Positions 1 to 6,158 of a DNA stretch of 9,028 bases are shown here, piece after piece. The stretch comes from Deltaproteobacteria bacterium. GTDB taxonomy: Bacteria; Desulfobacterota; Desulfobulbia; Desulfobulbales; BM004. A model generated the notes under the pieces. That model did no database searches. It saw only the letters and a list, made by a program, of their open reading frames with translations, and was not told the origin of the DNA. How positions within the stretch are numbered: position 1 is the first letter of the stretch; every line of letters begins with the position of its first letter. The DNA lies in contig JAFDCT010000022.1 in NCBI GenBank assembly GCA_019312695.1, forward strand, positions 1-9,028. Direction: 5' to 3'. A program made the translations under genes and the position numbers.

Positions 1-284
1 AAGAGGTTTGGGCCTTTGCCGTTGACGCCACTGCGGAAGAACAGGAATCAGCCCGGGAAAGATCCTACCGCTTGCCGGATGATGTCATTATCGAGGATAT
101 ATGGTCATGGTCCAGGGGCAAGCTTTATGACGAGACAACAATCCAATTCAGCAAGAAAGGATATATTGAACAGGCAATGATCCATCTGCAGGCTGAGAAC
201 GGCCGGCAGCTGAGTCTTGAATTGACCCCGTTCCTCGGGTCCATAAAAATACATGAGGGTTATGTTGATTTTGACAGGGGCTGA
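1..284 (+). CDS. gspH: Type II secretion minor pseudopilin GspH, C-terminal part (5' truncated by window edge)
   Basis: The reading frame is open from base 3 and ends at TGA 282-284, giving about 93 residues that begin EVWAFAVDAT. The N-terminal prepilin leader and hydrophobic helix lie outside the window. What remains fits the beta-rich C-terminal domain of GspH: a DDVIIEDIW segment, an IQFSKKGYIEQAMIHL segment resembling the 'F.p.G....' strand of GspH/FimT proteins, and a final LSLELTPFLGSIKIHEGYVDF pair of strands. GspH is a minor pseudopilin of the pseudopilus tip that assembles with GspI, J and K in the periplasm. The call rests partly on position: it lies directly before gspI, 42 bases away, as in most T2SS operons. 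A start codon within the visible part (for example TTG at 72) would cut the domain and is not credible. FimT or another short pilin-like protein is the alternative. Confidence 0.78.
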   Translation, partial: EVWAFAVDATAEEQESARERSYRLPDDVIIEDIWSWSRGKLYDETTIQFSKKGYIEQAMIHLQAENGRQLSLELTPFLGSIKIHEGYVDFDRG

Positions 285-326
285 GGCAGACGCCGGCTGG
301 TTTGCTGATCAGGGAATAGTGCAGGG

Positions 327-719
327 ATGATACATGATATGACAAATAAGGGCTTTACCCTGCTGGAAGTAATGATTGCCGTAGCACTTATAGCTATCGC
401 CTTAACGACATTGCTGGGTTCTCAATCGCAAAGCGTTTCCTTTGCAAATAGTGCAAAGTTTGAGACCATGGCTGCCCTGTTGGCCCAGAGCAAAATGAGT
501 GAGGTCGCCATGCAGAAAGCAGGCGCGCTTATAAGCGACAGCGGCGATTTCGGTGAGGACTATCCTGGATATGCCTGGGCAGTGGATGTAAGCGAAATTG
601 CCATTCCCGGCATCGATAATATCTCTGACTATCTCAAACAGATAGACCTTGAAGTGACCTGGGGTGTTTTCAGCTACAATTTAAGGCTTTATCAATATGT
701 TGCTGAAAGTAATCAGTAA
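327..719 (+). CDS. gspI: Type II secretion minor pseudopilin GspI
   Basis: This is a 130-residue protein, the usual GspI size. It starts with a short leader (MIHDMTNKG) followed by FTLLEVMIAVALIAIALTTL, a textbook class III signal. Prepilin peptidase GspO should cut after Gly9 and methylate Phe10; the conserved Glu sits at +5 (Glu14). The hydrophobic helix spans about residues 10-30. The rest is a small alpha/beta pseudopilin domain, with a GYAWAVDVSEI strand and a C-terminal IDLEVTWGVFSYNLRLYQYV strand typical of GspI. GspI is the core of the I-J-K tip complex that starts pseudopilus assembly. Two in-frame ATGs are possible, 327 and 339. AGGGAA at 311-316 suits 327 (10-base spacing) and CAGGG at 322-326 suits 339 (12-base spacing). 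Both give the same mature protein. It is followed 8 bases later by gspJ. Confidence 0.95.
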   Translation: MIHDMTNKGFTLLEVMIAVALIAIALTTLLGSQSQSVSFANSAKFETMAALLAQSKMSEVAMQKAGALISDSGDFGEDYPGYAWAVDVSEIAIPGIDNISDYLKQIDLEVTWGVFSYNLRLYQYVAESNQ

Positions 720-727
720 TTTGTAAT

Positions 728-1459
728 ATGCGAAAGAGTTGGGTTGACTTGGCAGATAAAATCAGGAAGATTCATTTATTAAGACTGAAAAGGCTTCATT
801 TGGCTGAAGGAGGGTTTACCCTCCTGGAAATCCTTCTGGCGTTCTTTATTTTTTCCATTCTCTTCATTACGATTTATACCAGCTATTCCGGTACCTTTAA
901 AACCATAAATTTGACAGAGAACCGGATGGAACTGTATCGAAAGGCTGCCATTGCCCTTGAGAGAATCAGCGAAGATCTGCAAGCAAGCTATATCACTATT
1001 CTGCCGCCTGATTCGCTTGAAGAGCCTTCTGTGAATACCAGATTTCTGGGTGAAGACAACAACATGAACGGCGAGGAGGCTGACAGCTTGAATTTTTTTT
1101 CAATAGTAGCGCCCCTCTTCAGCAAAGAGGCTGAAGCAGCCACCACCGGATTATTTATCTCATACAGTGTCATCCAGGGAAGAGAGGAAGAAGAACTGAT
1201 GTTGCTGCGTTCAGAACAATCTGAATTTATTGCTGAAACTGAAGAGAGAGAGGGGATGGTCCTCTCTGATGGGCTGAAGGCTGTCAATTTTATCTTTTAT
1301 GATGATGATGGCAATACTCATGATCAGTGGGATTCAGACAGTGAGGAATTTAAAGGCAGTCTGCCCCGCATGGTCACTGTAGAACTTGAATTCGTAAATT
1401 ATGAAAACCCGGAAGCTCCTCTTAAAGTTATGACCAGTGTAGCCATGCAGGTATATTAA
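728..1459 (+). CDS. gspJ: Type II secretion minor pseudopilin GspJ
   Basis: This is a 243-residue prepilin-like protein. The processing site is Gly29|Phe30 in EGGFTLLEILLAFFIF, with Glu at +5 (Glu34) and a hydrophobic helix over about residues 30-52. Then come an ALERISEDLQASYI segment (76-89) and a beta-rich domain holding FIFYDDDGNTHDQW (188-201) and LPRMVTVELEFVN (212-224). That order (helix, 'R...DL', 'F.YYD..G..W', 'LP..V.V.L') is characteristic of GspJ. It forms the tip complex with GspI and GspK. The 29-residue leader is long for this family. No ATG lies between 728 and the cut site; a TTG at 800 with AAAAGG upstream would leave only MAEGG, without the usual positive charge. Spacing to gspI is 8 bases, so the two are surely co-transcribed. 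The ATG at 728 has no clear ribosome binding site. Confidence 0.93.
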   Translation: MRKSWVDLADKIRKIHLLRLKRLHLAEGGFTLLEILLAFFIFSILFITIYTSYSGTFKTINLTENRMELYRKAAIALERISEDLQASYITILPPDSLEEPSVNTRFLGEDNNMNGEEADSLNFFSIVAPLFSKEAEAATTGLFISYSVIQGREEEELMLLRSEQSEFIAETEEREGMVLSDGLKAVNFIFYDDDGNTHDQWDSDSEEFKGSLPRMVTVELEFVNYENPEAPLKVMTSVAMQVY

Positions 1460-1702
1460 TGGCGACACTGTAAAACAGGGTTCAAGGTTGTCGGCATACG
1501 AAACTGCCGTTGATTATCAGTCAACAAAACGCCTGATGATTGACAGACATGAGGGGTCAAGGGGGTAGGCTGAAAAGATAGTTATTGGCGTGATGGAAAA
1601 CAAAAAAATCAAACCAACATGCCGGTACCTAACCTCTCCGGAACAACATTCCACCAAATAAAAGGACCGGATCAGTTGATCTGACATACAAAATATTCAG
1701 CA
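1460..1702. other. 243-base gap between gspJ and gspK
   Basis: No credible gene is seen here. The gspK reading frame closes at TGA 1682-1684 with no start codon before ATG 1703, so the gap is not an unannotated gspK 5' end. It holds a weak possible hairpin (GTTGA 1509-1513 with TCAAC 1521-1525) and a G-rich stretch at 1551-1565. That stretch is the reverse complement of part of the gspL-gspM gap. No T-run terminator and no convincing promoter were seen. Confidence 0.6.
1551..1564 (-). repeat. Short intergenic repeat, inverted copy
   Basis: The 14 bases GAGGGGTCAAGGGG are the exact reverse complement of CCCCTTGACCCCTC at 4575-4588, in another non-coding gap. Both contain the octamer TTGACCCC. 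A 14-base match somewhere in a 9 kb window can happen by chance (roughly 0.3 expected), so the pairing is suggestive only. What raises interest is that both copies are intergenic. Confidence 0.4.
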
Positions 1703-2728
1703 ATGAAAAACTCCATGGTTAAAATTTTGAACAACAACCGCGGCATGGCACTGCTGCTGACCGTTCTTATTATCAGTCTCATCCTCATCCTTACTTTACG
1801 GTTCAATACTTCAATGCGCGCCAGCCTGACCAGCGCCTCCAACCTGCAGGATAATGTCGCCCTCAATTATATGGCAAGATCGATTTTTAACGCTGCCAGG
1901 GCTGTCCTGTCAGTCGATGCTGCTGAAAGCAGCTATGATAGCCTGCATGAGGACTGGGCCAATCTGGAAGCGGCCGCGAATTATTTTTCTGTTTTTTTTG
2001 ACCAGGGGCAGGGTGGCATAAAGATTGCAGATCATTCGGCAAGGCTCCAGGTAAACAGCCTGGTTAACAGGAATGCTGATGAAAATGATGAAAATGTCGG
2101 GGCTGTTAATGAAGTCCAGGAAAAGGCCTGGCGTAATCTTTTAAGCAGTGAAGAATTTGAACTTACAGAGGAAGAGGCTACAGGTATTGTTGAAGCTCTG
2201 ATTGACTGGATTGATGAGGATGATGAAGCTCTTGGTTTTGGTGGAGCTGAAGGCTCATATTATCAGGGCCTTGAAAAACCGTACACCCCGAGAAACGGGC
2301 CCATGGAATTTATCGAGGAACTGTTGCTGGTCCGCGGCATCACGCCTGAACTTTATTATGGCACGGCAGAAGTTCCGGGGCTGTCAACCCTGGTGACCCC
2401 CCATGGAACAGACGGCAAGGTAAACATCAATACAGCCGACCCCCTGGTTATCAGCGCACTTACTGAGCAGATGGAACCTGACATGGTTGACTCCCTGCTG
2501 ACTTACAGGGAGTATGAAGACAGTGATCTCTCCCATCCGGATTGGTACAAAATGGCTCCGGGCTTCCCGGAGGATGTCGTAATCCCGCCGGACCTTATCA
2601 CAATCTCAAGCTCTTATTTTGAAATATCCGCCGAAGTCGCCAGGGAGAAAATGCGAAAAAAGGTACACGGCATGGTGGTACGGGGACCTGACAGCATAAC
2701 TGAAGTTATATACTGGAAAACAGAATAA
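1703..2728 (+). CDS. gspK: Type II secretion minor pseudopilin GspK
   Basis: This is a 341-residue protein, the usual GspK size and much larger than other pseudopilins. The leader ends NNNRG, with predicted cleavage after Gly14, followed by MALLLTVLIISLILILTL. Position +5 is Leu, not Glu; absence of Glu5 is a known trait of GspK and fits its place at the very tip of the pseudopilus. The family's inserted helical domain is marked by LIDWIDEDDE (166-175), GAEGSYY (181-187) and FIEELLLVRGI (203-213). The hallmark GKVNINTADPLVISALT (238-254) follows, then a strand-rich end (IVRGP-like region about 323-340). The acidic DEDDE cluster is where metal-binding residues might lie, but that is inference. 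ATG 1703 is the first start after the in-frame stop TGA 1682; no clear Shine-Dalgarno precedes it. The neighbour upstream is gspJ after a 243-base gap. Confidence 0.95.
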   Translation: MKNSMVKILNNNRGMALLLTVLIISLILILTLRFNTSMRASLTSASNLQDNVALNYMARSIFNAARAVLSVDAAESSYDSLHEDWANLEAAANYFSVFFDQGQGGIKIADHSARLQVNSLVNRNADENDENVGAVNEVQEKAWRNLLSSEEFELTEEEATGIVEALIDWIDEDDEALGFGGAEGSYYQGLEKPYTPRNGPMEFIEELLLVRGITPELYYGTAEVPGLSTLVTPHGTDGKVNINTADPLVISALTEQMEPDMVDSLLTYREYEDSDLSHPDWYKMAPGFPEDVVIPPDLITISSSYFEISAEVAREKMRKKVHGMVVRGPDSITEVIYWKTE

Positions 2729-2827
2729 AATCAAAAAGATACTTCTGCTTTCAATTTTCTGATACCATGGTTATTCTGCTTGATTTTTCCCCGGTTCCTG
2801 TTTTTTTATAAAAAATTTTAAAAAATA

Positions 2828-2857
2828 TTTAGAGTTTGCAACAATTCACATTATAGT
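2828..2857 (+). promoter_or_regulatory. Possible sigma-70-type promoter for gspL onward
   Basis: TTTAGA at 2828-2833 (four of six matches to TTGACA) is followed after 18 bases by TATAGT at 2852-2857 (five of six matches to TATAAT). It lies downstream of a very A/T-rich stretch that could act as an UP element. Transcription would start near 2864 and leave a leader of about 100 bases before gspL. In A/T-rich DNA such matches arise easily, so this is only a candidate. Confidence 0.25.
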
Positions 2858-2892
2858 AAAGTGTTAATTTTGAGTGCGAATATTTGTAGGAC

Positions 2893-2919
2893 ATGCCAGG
2901 CATTGTAAACTTGTTTGCA
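2893..2919. promoter_or_regulatory. Two adjacent dyad symmetries, possible operator
   Basis: ATGCCAGGCAT (2893-2903) is a perfect 11-base palindrome around a central A. It is followed directly by TGTAAAC-TT-GTTTGCA (2904-2919), a dyad with six of seven arm positions matching. The pair sits 46 bases before the gspL start and downstream of the candidate promoter. Dyads of this size are typical of dimeric regulator sites, but no specific regulator can be named from the sequence. Confidence 0.25.
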
Positions 2920-2965
2920 TGCTGTAACGGACACATCCTTAATTTTTATTTTTTAGACAAGCTTT

Positions 2966-4477
2966 ATGCCACGGACAATTATCGGTCTTGACATTAGTGA
3001 AAATGCTGTAGCCGCTGTACAGGTTAAAAGCCTGATGCAGGGTTACCAGATAATGAATTGCACCGCTGTGCCCATTACTGAGGCAGGTGGTGTCAGGCTT
3101 GCACTGCGCGCGGTTTGTGAAGAAATTGACTCCAGAGGATCTGTGTGCAACAGCATAATAGAAGACGGGCATGTCTCTTTCAGAAACCTGACCATGCCGT
3201 TCACCGACCTGAAGAAGGTCAGACAGACCCTGGGCTTTGAACTTGAAACCATGATGGCCACCTCGGTGGACAAGTATCTGGTTGATTTCATCGATATTGA
3301 CCGCTCCGGCTCACAAACAGATATAATTGCCGCCACCGTCAGCAGAGACTATATTGCAGACCATTTAGCCAATTTTGATTCTTTGGGGGCTGAGCCCGAG
3401 ATCCTTGACGTCCGTAATCTGCCATTGGTCAACCAGGTCATTAAGCAGCAGGATTGTCCTGAAAATGGCCTGGTGCTCTGTATTGGTTCGAAAAAATGCT
3501 CTGTTATTCTTTTTCAGGCTAAAAGGGTTGCCCTGATCAGGCAGATGTCTTTCAACAGTATCGATTTGCGCTCTGTAGAATTACAGGCTGTGAAAAGAGA
3601 GCAGGGGGAAACCTCTCTGGATTACCCGGCCTATGGTACAGCTCTCCTAACACTATGCAAGTCAGTCAATATTACCCTGCGCGGTTTTCAGCTGGAAACA
3701 GGCAGAAACGCTCAACCGGAAAAAGTATTTGTTACCGGTCCTGCCGGCTTAGTTCCTGAAACTGCTGAAATTATCGCAAAAGGCCTGGCTCTGCCGGTTT
3801 CTGTGCTTAATTTGCAGGAAGCCGTCGGCAGTATTCAATTGAGCGAACATCTGGGCAGTATATATAACCCTCCACTGATGGATAACGCCCTGGCTTTGGC
3901 AATCAGGGAGAGTAAAAAGATAAAGGGGTTTAATTTCAGGCGTGAAGAGTTTCAGGTGAAGACCCAGCTTGAAAAACTCAAGAAAGAGCTTATCCACGCT
4001 GCAATTTATCTCACCATAATTTTTTTGCTGTTTGCCGTAAACCAGGGTGTTGAATACCAGGATCTGAAAAAAAGAAATACTGGACTGGACAGCCGCATAA
4101 CAAAAATTTTTACCCAAACCTTCCCCGATATTACCAATATTGTTGACCCCTTGCAGCAAATGAAAACCAAGATAAGCGAATTGCAAAACGAAGCGGGTGC
4201 AGCGCCAGGTATGAATATGGGCCGAACAGTGCTGGAGATTTTAAATGATATATCCGAAAGGGTCCCAAAGGACCTTGAAGTCCAGGTAGACAGGATGGTG
4301 GTTGATCAGGAAGGTATTCAGATAAGGGGAACGACAGATACTTTCAATACGGTGGATTCGATCAAAAAAGGGTTGGAGTCTTCACAAATATACCGTGACG
4401 TTGTTATTGCCTCGGCAAATCTTGATAAGTCAGGGAAGGGGGTCAGGTTTGAAATCAAAATGGACCTGTCCCAATGA
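2966..4477 (+). CDS. gspL: Type II secretion inner-membrane protein GspL (PilM-like cytoplasmic domain)
   Basis: This is a 503-residue bitopic protein. Residues 1-325 form an actin-like domain of the PilM/GspL type: IIGLDISENAVAAVQV (5-20) is the first phosphate-loop-like hairpin, LCIGSKKCSVILFQ (171-184) the second, and VFVTGPAGLVPE (254-265) the adenosine-side motif. A basic FNFRREEF stretch (322-329), common just before the membrane in this family, leads to the single membrane helix at about 343-358. A short coiled segment (about 362-408) and a ferredoxin-like periplasmic domain (about 418-502, with LEVQVDRMVVDQEGIQIRG) follow. GspL recruits the ATPase GspE to the inner membrane and pairs with GspM. 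The conserved Asp of the second phosphate motif is replaced by Cys172, so ATP hydrolysis is doubtful. ATG 2966 is the first start after TAG 2954 and lacks a clear Shine-Dalgarno. Confidence 0.92.
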   Translation: MPRTIIGLDISENAVAAVQVKSLMQGYQIMNCTAVPITEAGGVRLALRAVCEEIDSRGSVCNSIIEDGHVSFRNLTMPFTDLKKVRQTLGFELETMMATSVDKYLVDFIDIDRSGSQTDIIAATVSRDYIADHLANFDSLGAEPEILDVRNLPLVNQVIKQQDCPENGLVLCIGSKKCSVILFQAKRVALIRQMSFNSIDLRSVELQAVKREQGETSLDYPAYGTALLTLCKSVNITLRGFQLETGRNAQPEKVFVTGPAGLVPETAEIIAKGLALPVSVLNLQEAVGSIQLSEHLGSIYNPPLMDNALALAIRESKKIKGFNFRREEFQVKTQLEKLKKELIHAAIYLTIIFLLFAVNQGVEYQDLKKRNTGLDSRITKIFTQTFPDITNIVDPLQQMKTKISELQNEAGAAPGMNMGRTVLEILNDISERVPKDLEVQVDRMVVDQEGIQIRGTTDTFNTVDSIKKGLESSQIYRDVVIASANLDKSGKGVRFEIKMDLSQ

Positions 4478-4610
4478 AATTAATAATGTTGAAACTATTT
4501 GAAATTATAAAAAGTTATACCAGGTTCAGGAATGCCGCATCGTGTTATCAAAAGAGGTCGTATTTAAATCTTGACCCCTTGACCCCTCGAACGGTTGGAC
4601 CCTAATAAAT
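4478..4610. other. 133-base gap between gspL and gspM
   Basis: The gap holds the tandem TTGACCCC repeat near its end. It also has a 39-codon open frame (ATG 4486 to TAA 4603-4605) that begins 8 bases after the gspL stop and ends 5 bases before gspM. That small frame has no ribosome binding site and no recognisable domain, and its last third is simply the repeat translated, so I do not call it a gene. The gspM frame is closed by TGA 4572-4574. Confidence 0.55.
4571..4588 (+). repeat. Tandem TTGACCCC repeat in the gspL-gspM gap
   Basis: Two head-to-tail copies of TTGACCCC occupy 4571-4578 and 4579-4586, followed by TC. A looser third version (TTGGACCCT) follows at 4595-4603. The part CCCCTTGACCCCTC (4575-4588) recurs inverted in the gspJ-gspK gap. 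It lies 22-40 bases before the gspM start. It could be a genome-wide intergenic repeat or a regulator site; sequence alone cannot decide. Confidence 0.45.
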
Positions 4611-5129
4611 ATGCAGCTTGCCAAAAGGGAAAAATATCTTATTACTCTGGCTGTAATCGTTATTGTTGCTGCTGTGATGCTCCAGTTTGGGCTCATGCCT
4701 TTTCTGGAAAAAAAGGAACGGTATGACAACAATGTGATTGCCAAACAGGATAATCTGCAGCAAATGGTTGCCCTGCGGGAACAATACCTGCTGCTGCAAC
4801 AGGAGTCTGACGTCCTGGTGCAAAGGCTGGCAAAGCGGCCGAAGAATTTCACCCTGTTTTCCTTTCTGGAAAAAGCAGCCGGAGACGCCGGTGTAAAAAA
4901 TAATATCAAGTCAATGAAACCTTCAGCTGCGACTGGTAAGGGACCCTTTCAAGAGTCCCTGGTCGAAATGAAAATTGAGAGGGTAACCCTGGGGCAGATG
5001 GTCGGTTATCTGCAACTGATAGAATCACCTGCGAACCTGGTAAGTATTAAAAGGATTTCCATTCAATCCAACAAGAAGGAAACCCAGTTCCTTGATGTTG
5101 TTTTGCAGGTGTTGACCTTCATAGAATAA
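4611..5129 (+). CDS. gspM: Type II secretion inner-membrane protein GspM (PilO-like)
   Basis: This is a 172-residue bitopic protein, the usual GspM size. A short basic cytoplasmic tail (MQLAKREKY) precedes one membrane helix at about 9-28. A heptad-like coiled coil follows (about 33-74, rich in Leu, Gln and Glu: VALREQYLLLQQESDVLVQRL). The remaining part, about 80-172, is a small alpha/beta domain of the ferredoxin-like kind seen in GspM and PilO (FSFLEKAAGDAGV at 83-95, LVEMKIERVTLGQMVGYLQLIE at 117-138, LDVVLQVLTF at the end). GspM stabilises GspL and links the platform to GspC and the pseudopilus. The call rests on this topology and on its place directly after gspL. Primary sequence of the family is poorly conserved, so a PilO-type name would be equally fair. 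ATG 4611 is the first start after an in-frame TGA; only a weak GGA at 4597 could serve as ribosome binding site. Confidence 0.85.
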   Translation: MQLAKREKYLITLAVIVIVAAVMLQFGLMPFLEKKERYDNNVIAKQDNLQQMVALREQYLLLQQESDVLVQRLAKRPKNFTLFSFLEKAAGDAGVKNNIKSMKPSAATGKGPFQESLVEMKIERVTLGQMVGYLQLIESPANLVSIKRISIQSNKKETQFLDVVLQVLTFIE

Positions 5130-5192
5130 TGGCCGAAGCGGCAAGGTCATGAATATATAAAAAATTGGCACTCCTTGGACTGACACTGACTT

Positions 5193-6080
5193 ATGGCTGA
5201 TGCAGCAAAAAATAATAAATGGCTGGGATATTCACTGTATGTTGTCCTGGTTGGACTGCTGCTGCTGTATTATCTTTTCCCGGCCCAGGCGGTTGAGGAC
5301 CTGATTGACAGCAGCGTCAGCAGGGTTCATCCTTCATTCGGCTTTAAGGCTGAGAAGATCAGGCCGTGGCTGCCGCCCGGTCTGCGGATAAGTAACGGCA
5401 CTGTTTATCTCGGTGAAAGTACAGGTCCTGCTGTTTTTAAGACAGACAGGTTGTATGTCAAGCCGAGTATCCTGAAGCTGTTCAGCGGCAAATACAGCTT
5501 GCAATTCTCCGGTACAGCATACAGGAGTGATATAAAAGGCTCGCTGCATCTTGACGCTGAAAAGGGGGCAACCTTAGAAAGCGAACTGTTTTTTGAGAAT
5601 CTTGATCTTGGAGCTTATGAGATCCTGACCGAGAAGCTGCAGCATCGGCTCACAGGAATGTTCAGCGGGAGTGTTTTTTATACAAGGGGTTCAGCAAATA
5701 CATCAGGGAACGGTAAGGCCGATCTGCGGCTGACTGCAGGACAGCTGGTGTTCGAAAACCCGGTATTCGGTATCAGTTCCATTGATCTGCAGAACATTGA
5801 CCTGGAAATGGAACTGAGAAACAGGAATATTACGATTATCAAGGGGGGGATGACCGGACCGGAAATGAATGGTTCACTCGCAGGATCAATCCAGTTGCAG
5901 CCGGATGTGAATAACAGCCAGCTTAATCTCAAGGGAACCCTGGAGCCTTTGGCTGAATTTTACAGGAAATATCCCGAGATCAGGGAGTTGCTGAAGACCA
6001 TGAATAAACGTGTAAAACGGGGACAATACTTCTTTACCATTACCGGGACTCTGAGTCAGCCACGATTCAGGATGCTGTAA
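5193..6080 (+). CDS. gspN: Type II secretion system protein GspN
   Basis: This 295-residue protein has one N-terminal membrane helix (about 11-28: LGYSLYVVLVGLLLLYYL) and a long periplasmic part that is almost all predicted beta strand. Recurrent AsmA-like or lipid-transfer-like repeats are visible: IRPWLPPGLRISNGTVYLGE (57-75), SGTAYRSDIKGSLHLDAEKG (106-125), TSGNGKADLRLTAGQLVFENP (170-190) and GSIQLQPDVNNSQLNLKGTLEPLAEFYRKYPEI (231-263). This pattern and the position after gspM match the GspN of deltaproteobacteria-type systems. GspN is an accessory component missing from many T2SS, and its exact job is not established. It shares topology with the C-terminal half of AsmA-family proteins, so a role in envelope or outer-membrane assembly of the secretin is possible but is inference. 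ATG 5193 directly follows the in-frame TGA 5187-5189 and has no clear Shine-Dalgarno. Confidence 0.85.
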   Translation: MADAAKNNKWLGYSLYVVLVGLLLLYYLFPAQAVEDLIDSSVSRVHPSFGFKAEKIRPWLPPGLRISNGTVYLGESTGPAVFKTDRLYVKPSILKLFSGKYSLQFSGTAYRSDIKGSLHLDAEKGATLESELFFENLDLGAYEILTEKLQHRLTGMFSGSVFYTRGSANTSGNGKADLRLTAGQLVFENPVFGISSIDLQNIDLEMELRNRNITIIKGGMTGPEMNGSLAGSIQLQPDVNNSQLNLKGTLEPLAEFYRKYPEIRELLKTMNKRVKRGQYFFTITGTLSQPRFRML

Positions 6081-6158
6081 AAAGGAAAATGCACGGCCGG
6101 GAAATATAATATCCCTTAAAAAATGAAATTAACTGAATAGGTTAGAGTTAAGCGCATA

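Larger units (their letters stand above)
2729..2965. other. A/T-rich 237-base gap between gspK and gspL
   Basis: No gene is seen; the gspL frame is closed by TAG 2954-2956 just before its ATG. The first half is strongly A/T-rich, with TTTTTTATAAAAAA near 2801-2815 and further A and T runs to about 2830. A palindrome ACCATGGT lies near 2763-2770. There is no GC-rich stem followed by a T-run, so I do not call a terminator. The second half carries a possible promoter and two adjacent dyads. The gap probably separates a pseudopilin unit from the gspLMNCD unit, but read-through cannot be excluded. Confidence 0.6.

Noticed and set aside
1703..1760. Missing Glu at +5 in GspK as a possible defect
   Set aside because: GspK proteins normally lack Glu5, and it fits their position at the pseudopilus tip, so this is a family trait and not damage.
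2727..2812. Possible terminator after gspK (AAAATCAA near 2727 with TTGATTTT near 2780, then T-runs)
   Set aside because: The arms are 8 A/T pairs with a loop of about 45 bases and no GC-rich stem next to the T-run. It does not meet the form of an intrinsic terminator.
3749..4186. A 145-codon open frame on the - strand
   Set aside because: It is antisense to gspL across the end of the actin-like domain and the membrane helix. It has no recognisable motif or ribosome binding site.
4526..4909. A 127-codon - strand open frame covering the gspL-gspM gap and the start of gspM
   Set aside because: The translation is Ser/Arg/Cys-rich low-quality sequence typical of an antisense shadow, and gspM on the + strand has a clear membrane helix and coiled coil.
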